From: Diploscapter coronatus
Taxonomy: Eukaryota > Nematoda > Chromadorea > Rhabditida > Rhabditidae
Length of the DNA: 64,000 nt
Direction: 5' to 3'
NCBI GenBank assembly: GCA_964036155.1
Contig: OZ038422.1
Location: forward strand, 59,667,201 to 59,731,200
The position numbers and the translations under genes were made by a program. The notes beneath the pieces were generated by a model. The model ran no database searches and was not told the origin of the DNA. It saw only the letters and a program-made list of their open reading frames with translations. Positions 60,101 to 64,000 of this stretch are shown here, in pieces (positions within the stretch are counted from its first letter, which is position 1; each line of letters opens with the position of its first letter).

Positions 60101-62155
60101 TCTCACGCTAATTGCCGATCCTTGCCTTCTCCCCTCTCTTCTTCTTCTAGCCCTTTCTGTCTTTTCTGCTTTTATTTCATTATCTTTCCTCCGTCGCCGT
60201 CTCTCGATGGGTGCTTTTTTGCGCGAGCTCCTGCTGCTTTTTCCGTGTAGTCAAGAGCCCGTCTTTTGTATCGATATGACTCCGTACCCATTCCATTTTC
60301 ATTTTCTCTACTGCAACTTTCCTCCATTTTTCCTATTTTCTATTTTGTCTCCCGACGACGGCGGCGCAACAACTAATTTTCACAACTAATTCCTCGTTTC
60401 GTGTTTCGTTTAGTTTCGAGTTTTGTTTCCTCCTTTTTCTTCTAGGCCTTTTTAAGGAGTTTCTGCTCATTTCCTATATACGCCCGTCAATCGCACCGCA
60501 CCGATCTATTTCCCCATTCATAGAGATATCACCGACAATTTTGCATTTTTCTAACGACGACGATCAACGCGCAAAATTCGATTACAAGATCGGGATTTGC
60601 TCGACTTGACGCCGAAAACTTTTGAAACTCAAGTCGCGAACCCTTTCAAGAGCGATTTTCATATTTTCCCTGCAGCAGCCCGGTGATAAGAGAAATTTGC
60701 AATTTGAATGTGAGAAAGCCAACTTCTTGTGCAGAAAATCGCCTTTTATTTTACTTCCTTTGTTTGGGTTTTTACGTTTTCTTCCAAAAATTCGAAAAAC
60801 CTTCTGCTACTATGCAATGTCCACAGAAAATGAATGAAATTATTCCATTTTATACCCTTTTCATTTTGTTTGATGCCTGATGTCTATGAAAAATGATGTA
60901 CATTTTAATGCGACTTCCTTTGAACCAAACCACAATTACGAACTCCCCGTAGTTTTGGCCCATTTTTACTGATTTAGATAAAAATTACGAAGAGTCCAAT
61001 TAAGTTCCTATTCAGGTATGAAACAGTATCTATGCTTTTCAAGGACGAATTTTTTCTTATTCATATCCTTTCAAACCCCTTTTATTCCCCCTCTTCTTTA
61101 CCCTTGACTCAATTCAATCACCCATCCCATCTCTCTTGCAGAAATAGCGGAAAATGCACTGCGCCCCGTATCTAAAATGACTTTCTTTCAGCAGATAGAT
61201 TCCTCGATGCATCTTCATTTTTCTTTATCTTATAGATGCCCATATTTGGAAATGAATTTCATCTTTCTGCAAAATCCATCATTTTCTTAGAAATTCGGGC
61301 GAATTTTCATTTGAAATCACCAAAATCAATTAGTTTAAAAACGAATAGATTGTCATTTAGAATCTGAAAAGATGGGAAGTGACATACACCCAGAAAATGG
61401 TAATGAATTTTCGCTAGTTTCTGCAAAATTTAGTCTTACATTAGAAATTTAAGAAAAATTTCATTGTGCACCTAGAATCGATAATTTTCCAGAAAACAGG
61501 AGCCTGAATTTTCACTTTATTTCCAACCTGTATAGTTTTATGCTCCAGGCATACCTCAATTCCGGCTCCTTAATAATAGGGGGCGCGCCCCCATCTAGAA
61601 TTTGTTATTCTCTGCACATATTCTCCACTTTCCTGTGCCTCCATCATGGATATCCAACTACTAATGCCAACCTCAATTTATTCCATATTTTACCTTTTTG
61701 TCTCTTGGATTTTATGGATTTTTGCAAACATTCTAATTTCTAGGTATACTTTTTCTTCGATTTTTTTTTATCTGTCTTCTCACTCGATCTGAAAATTTGA
61801 ACTTCTATATTATTGTCTCCTCTCTTGTTTCGGGGGGTTTTTTTTCACTATTAGCGAATTTTCGAGATCAGATTTGAAATATGCTAATTTTGATAGATGA
61901 CTATTTGGTGGGATCGAGATGGAGAAATTGAATTGGTGAAAAAGCGATGATCTCATGAAAACAGCAGTTTTTGGACGGGACTCGTCTGTGGAGGCGGGTT
62001 CGCCATGCGGGGCGCCGCCCTCGCTGACGTTCACGCCTCCCGCCAACCTCGTGCCGCCCACCACGTCGCACCACAACAGGACGTCCAGAGCGGGCATTTC
62101 TGCTAGTTCGGCACAAGTCGTCAGACACACCAGAAGAACTAGTCGGATGCAAAAC
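57121..62155 (+). CDS. Candidate exons of an unrecognised Ser/Thr/His/Pro-rich protein, long introns
   Basis: Possible first exon 57121..57129 (ATG AGA GCG, good -3 A, donor GTACGT). Then 58425..58472 (acceptor GATTGCAG) reads TTQHHPSTHTFNPFAQ. Then 61965..62155 (after AAAACAG) reads VFGRDSSVEAGSPCGAPPS, TFTPPANLVPPTTSHHN and VVRHTRRTSRMQN before a GTAGGA donor. The last exon is clearly GC-rich against its flanks. It begins in phase 1, so a piece is missing after the phase-0 exon at 58472. A 7-base microexon at 60676..60682 (CAGCCCG, between CCCTGCAG and GTGATAAG) would fit exactly. The protein looks disordered and is not recognised. Confidence 0.35.
57436..57753. repeat. 318-base element with 25-bp terminal inverted repeats
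   Basis: 57436-57460 (TCACTCAGTTATGTTCATTA..) matches the reverse complement of 57729-57753 at 23 of 25 positions. The inner sequence has no coding capacity. No target duplication is evident, so the element class is undetermined. Confidence 0.6.
58209..58356. repeat. Fold-back element with flanking 10-base direct repeat
   Basis: Left arm from 58219 (GCAACCTGGAAAAGTGGTTG..) and right arm to about 58345 are imperfect inverted repeats (GGAAAAGT.GTTGCATCGT, then a gap, then CGAAATAGTA). The right arm carries about ten extra bases. AAAAATGGAT flanks it at 58209-58218 and 58347-58356, consistent with a target duplication. Non-coding, MITE-like. Confidence 0.6.
58473..61964. other. Non-coding region, probably introns of the unrecognised gene
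   Basis: Mostly T- and C-rich on the plus strand, with open frames that reflect composition (for example 59958..60389, 143 codons, rich in Phe, Leu and Ser). Apart from the possible microexon at 60676 no exon is supported. Confidence 0.35.
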
Positions 62156-63164
62156 GTAGGAGAAATTTTGATAATTCTCAAATTTACTTAGGGAAGCAGA
62201 TTTCAACACATGAAGTCAGCCTAAAACTATTATAGAATATTATATAAAAAAAATTTTTGAGTTGCTGGTAGAGATTATTTTAATCTTGAAAGTTACAGTA
62301 TAAGTTCAATTTTAAACATGCAACCAGCTAAAAAATTACTACAACTCTTTGAGTTATTACGAAAATTTTACAGAGAAGGCCCAGTAGATTACAGAGCGTA
62401 AGAATTCTAAATTTTCGAATTTGAATATTGTGCTCTCCTCTAAGCACGACTCTCTAAAATAGAAGTAAAAGTGGAGCGTTTTTCCGGCCTGAAATAGTAA
62501 ACACCATCGAGCTAAAATTACCACCATTTTCCAGCTAATTGTGAATGACATGAGCGTGAAATCCCTTAGAAAGCAATAGGAATTAGGCCCTCTCTGACCC
62601 CTTTCTTCTCCTTTCCTTCTTTTAGAGCTTCAATTATTCGCCTTTTAGTTTCATATAGCCTTCATCAAAAATTTTCCATTCTTTGCCCCCGCTATGCTAG
62701 AATTCTGCAAAATTGCAATTTTCGAAATTATTGACTAGCACTTTGGTACTAGATTACCAATTTATGGTACAGCTAGTTACCAGACGATTCGCTCATTTAC
62801 TCATTGCAAATGGTTACATAAGGGTAGGTACCGTTTTTACCAATAATGACACTATTTTGGTATCTTCGAAAGTCGTTTACCTGATTTTCGGAAGAAGATA
62901 TTTTGCATAACAAAAGCCAAAGGCGTTGGCAATATTCTGGTTCTCTTTATTTTTGTCTCTATTTCCCCGGGCCTACTTTCATATTCATGAAAAATGAACG
63001 ATATCTCTAATGGCCGCATGCGACCGCTGTGCTGCTTCCTTTTATTTCCCCTGACTTTAAAAGACGTGAAAATGCGAGACGAGAGTCACATCAAGCCCCC
63101 CAGACCCGTGGCGCTGTTTCGTCTTTGAGCGAGTGGACCCCCGTATTGATGCTCTAAAATTTGA

Positions 63165-63487
63165 ATGACCGAGCCGAGGTCCGTACCACCGATCAAGTCG
63201 AAACTCTACCGGCAAAAACCGCGTTCGCATTCGAGTGTTCAACTTTGGTCTAGAAGCGTTCCAAATTCGAAGCAGGCTATACCCAACGCAAATTCGAGGT
63301 TCTCATTTTCCGCGACGACGTCAAACTGCACGACAAATGCCGAAGCGAAAAGATTCGCATTTATGCGCAGCAGATTGAGGAGTCACTCGAGACAGCACCA
63401 TCCGATTATCAGCACGCACAAATTGGCAGTAAGCTATTTTTGGAAGTTAAAAAATTAGCGCATCCTTCTTATGCTATTTCCGATTGA
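63165..63487 (+). other. Coding-like GC-rich block, frame uncertain
   Basis: From 63254 one plus frame reads KRSKFEAGYTQRKFEVLIF, RDDVKLHDKCRSEKIRIYAQ and QIEESLETAPSDYQHAQIG, with strongly coding-like codons. A possible donor is GGCA/GTAAGC near 63430; otherwise the frame runs to a TGA at 63485. The same frame is also coding-like from 63168 (DRAEVRTTDQVETLPAKTAF) but is broken by a TAG at 63251-63253, which could be the end of an acceptor (GGTCTAG) or a true stop. Another frame is open through the whole block (63165..63458), Ser/Arg-rich. The family is not recognised. It may be an exon of the preceding gene or a decayed element. Confidence 0.35.
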
Positions 63488-64000
63488 AGTTTGAAAGTTC
63501 TTTTTTTAGTTCCAAAGAAGCTATTGTATGGCCCAATATTTATCCCTTAATTCCATATGCAAATTTCCGTCGTTGAATACTAACTGTTTTTACAAACCTC
63601 CTTGGAATTTTTCTGCAAGGTAGGGATTTTTTGTCTTTGCCATCAAAAATTCGGCATTTGCTTTGCAAAGGGAAGAGCATAGCAACAGGCTTCCAATTGA
63701 AACTTCACCTAAGGTTGACGCCATTTTTGGTCTGGTTTATTGAAAATTGACTTCCCGTCGATTTCTGCTGGATTTTGATTGGTCTGCTTGATCTATGACC
63801 TCAAATGGCAATCATATTCGATATTCACTTGATTCGGTGGAAAGTCAGAGAAGGGACGTCAAAATTCCTGCAATCCGAGTCGACTCAAGGAGAATCATCT
63901 CCTCCCACAATTCACTGGCTTGTCTTCAGCATCAGGACTCAAAGTACTTCAACCTAAACGCCAAAGCCCAAAAACCCAAGGAGATCGCCAAAGTCAGTAT
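63488..64000. other. Right edge with a possible partial exon
   Basis: From about 63842 to the end, GC content rises and two plus frames stay open. One reads DVKIPAIRVDSRRIISSHN then QHQDSKYFNLNAKAQKPKEI. The other reads SRLKENHLLPQFTGLSSASG. A possible acceptor (AAAGTCAG) ends near 63850. The exon, if real, continues beyond the window. Confidence 0.3.

Noticed and set aside
59958..60389. 143-codon open frame in the right-hand region
   Set aside because: Pyrimidine-rich composition artefact similar to many others in the 50-62 kb region.
1..64000. CRISPR arrays, bacterial operons, rRNA
   Set aside because: No regularly spaced direct repeats, ribosome-binding sites or rRNA segments were seen. 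All genes have spliceosomal introns.

Overview
The window is a stretch of animal nuclear genome, about 35% GC. It carries intron-rich protein-coding genes, many with short introns of 40-200 bases ending in TTTTCAG. Intron style, an astacin/EGF/CUB protein of the kind abundant in roundworms and a one-gene set of signalling proteins (EAK-7/MEAK7, RdgB-type PITP, BRCA1 with RING plus tandem BRCT only) suggest a nematode or close relative. That placement is inference. No species is claimed. All exon models below were built by hand from reading frame, splice sites and family similarity. The main models have exon lengths that sum to a multiple of three.

Layout. 1-1101 (-): 5' part of a secreted VWA7-like protein. 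1.9-2.9 kb: two broken fragments of a Polinton/adintovirus-like element, a structural-type protein (+) and an adenain-like protease (-). 3.9-6.2 kb (-): mitochondrial citrate carrier. 7.2-9.7 kb (+): EAK-7/MEAK7 TLDc protein, divergent from the citrate carrier. 10.7-16.1 kb (+): RdgB/Nir class phosphatidylinositol transfer protein with PITP, FFAT-like, DDHD and LNS2 parts. 17.2 kb (+): terminal exon of an unrecognised small gene. 19.3-19.7 kb (-): dead mariner transposase. 25.9-30.5 kb (+): 5-HT1-like serotonin receptor. 31.8-38.5 kb (+): secreted, probably GPI-anchored, catalytically dead astacin with EGF and CUB domains. 39.9-43.0 kb (-): BRCA1. 43.7-50.0 kb (+): cytosolic acetyl-CoA synthetase, divergent from BRCA1. 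50-64 kb: mostly non-coding, T-rich, with scattered exons of one or two unrecognised genes running off the right end.

The genes do not form a pathway cluster. The citrate carrier and acetyl-CoA synthetase both feed cytosolic acetyl-CoA but lie 37 kb apart with unrelated genes between, so this is probably coincidence.

The most interesting items are: the pseudo-astacin whose zinc motif has been replaced and whose C-terminal half of the protease domain is missing; the serotonin receptor with Phe in place of the NPxxY proline; a set of tiny fold-back elements, two with perfect 8-bp target duplications (6981-7098 and 48892-48980); the decayed Polinton-like fragments; and an unidentified gene at 57-62 kb that may contain a 7-base microexon.
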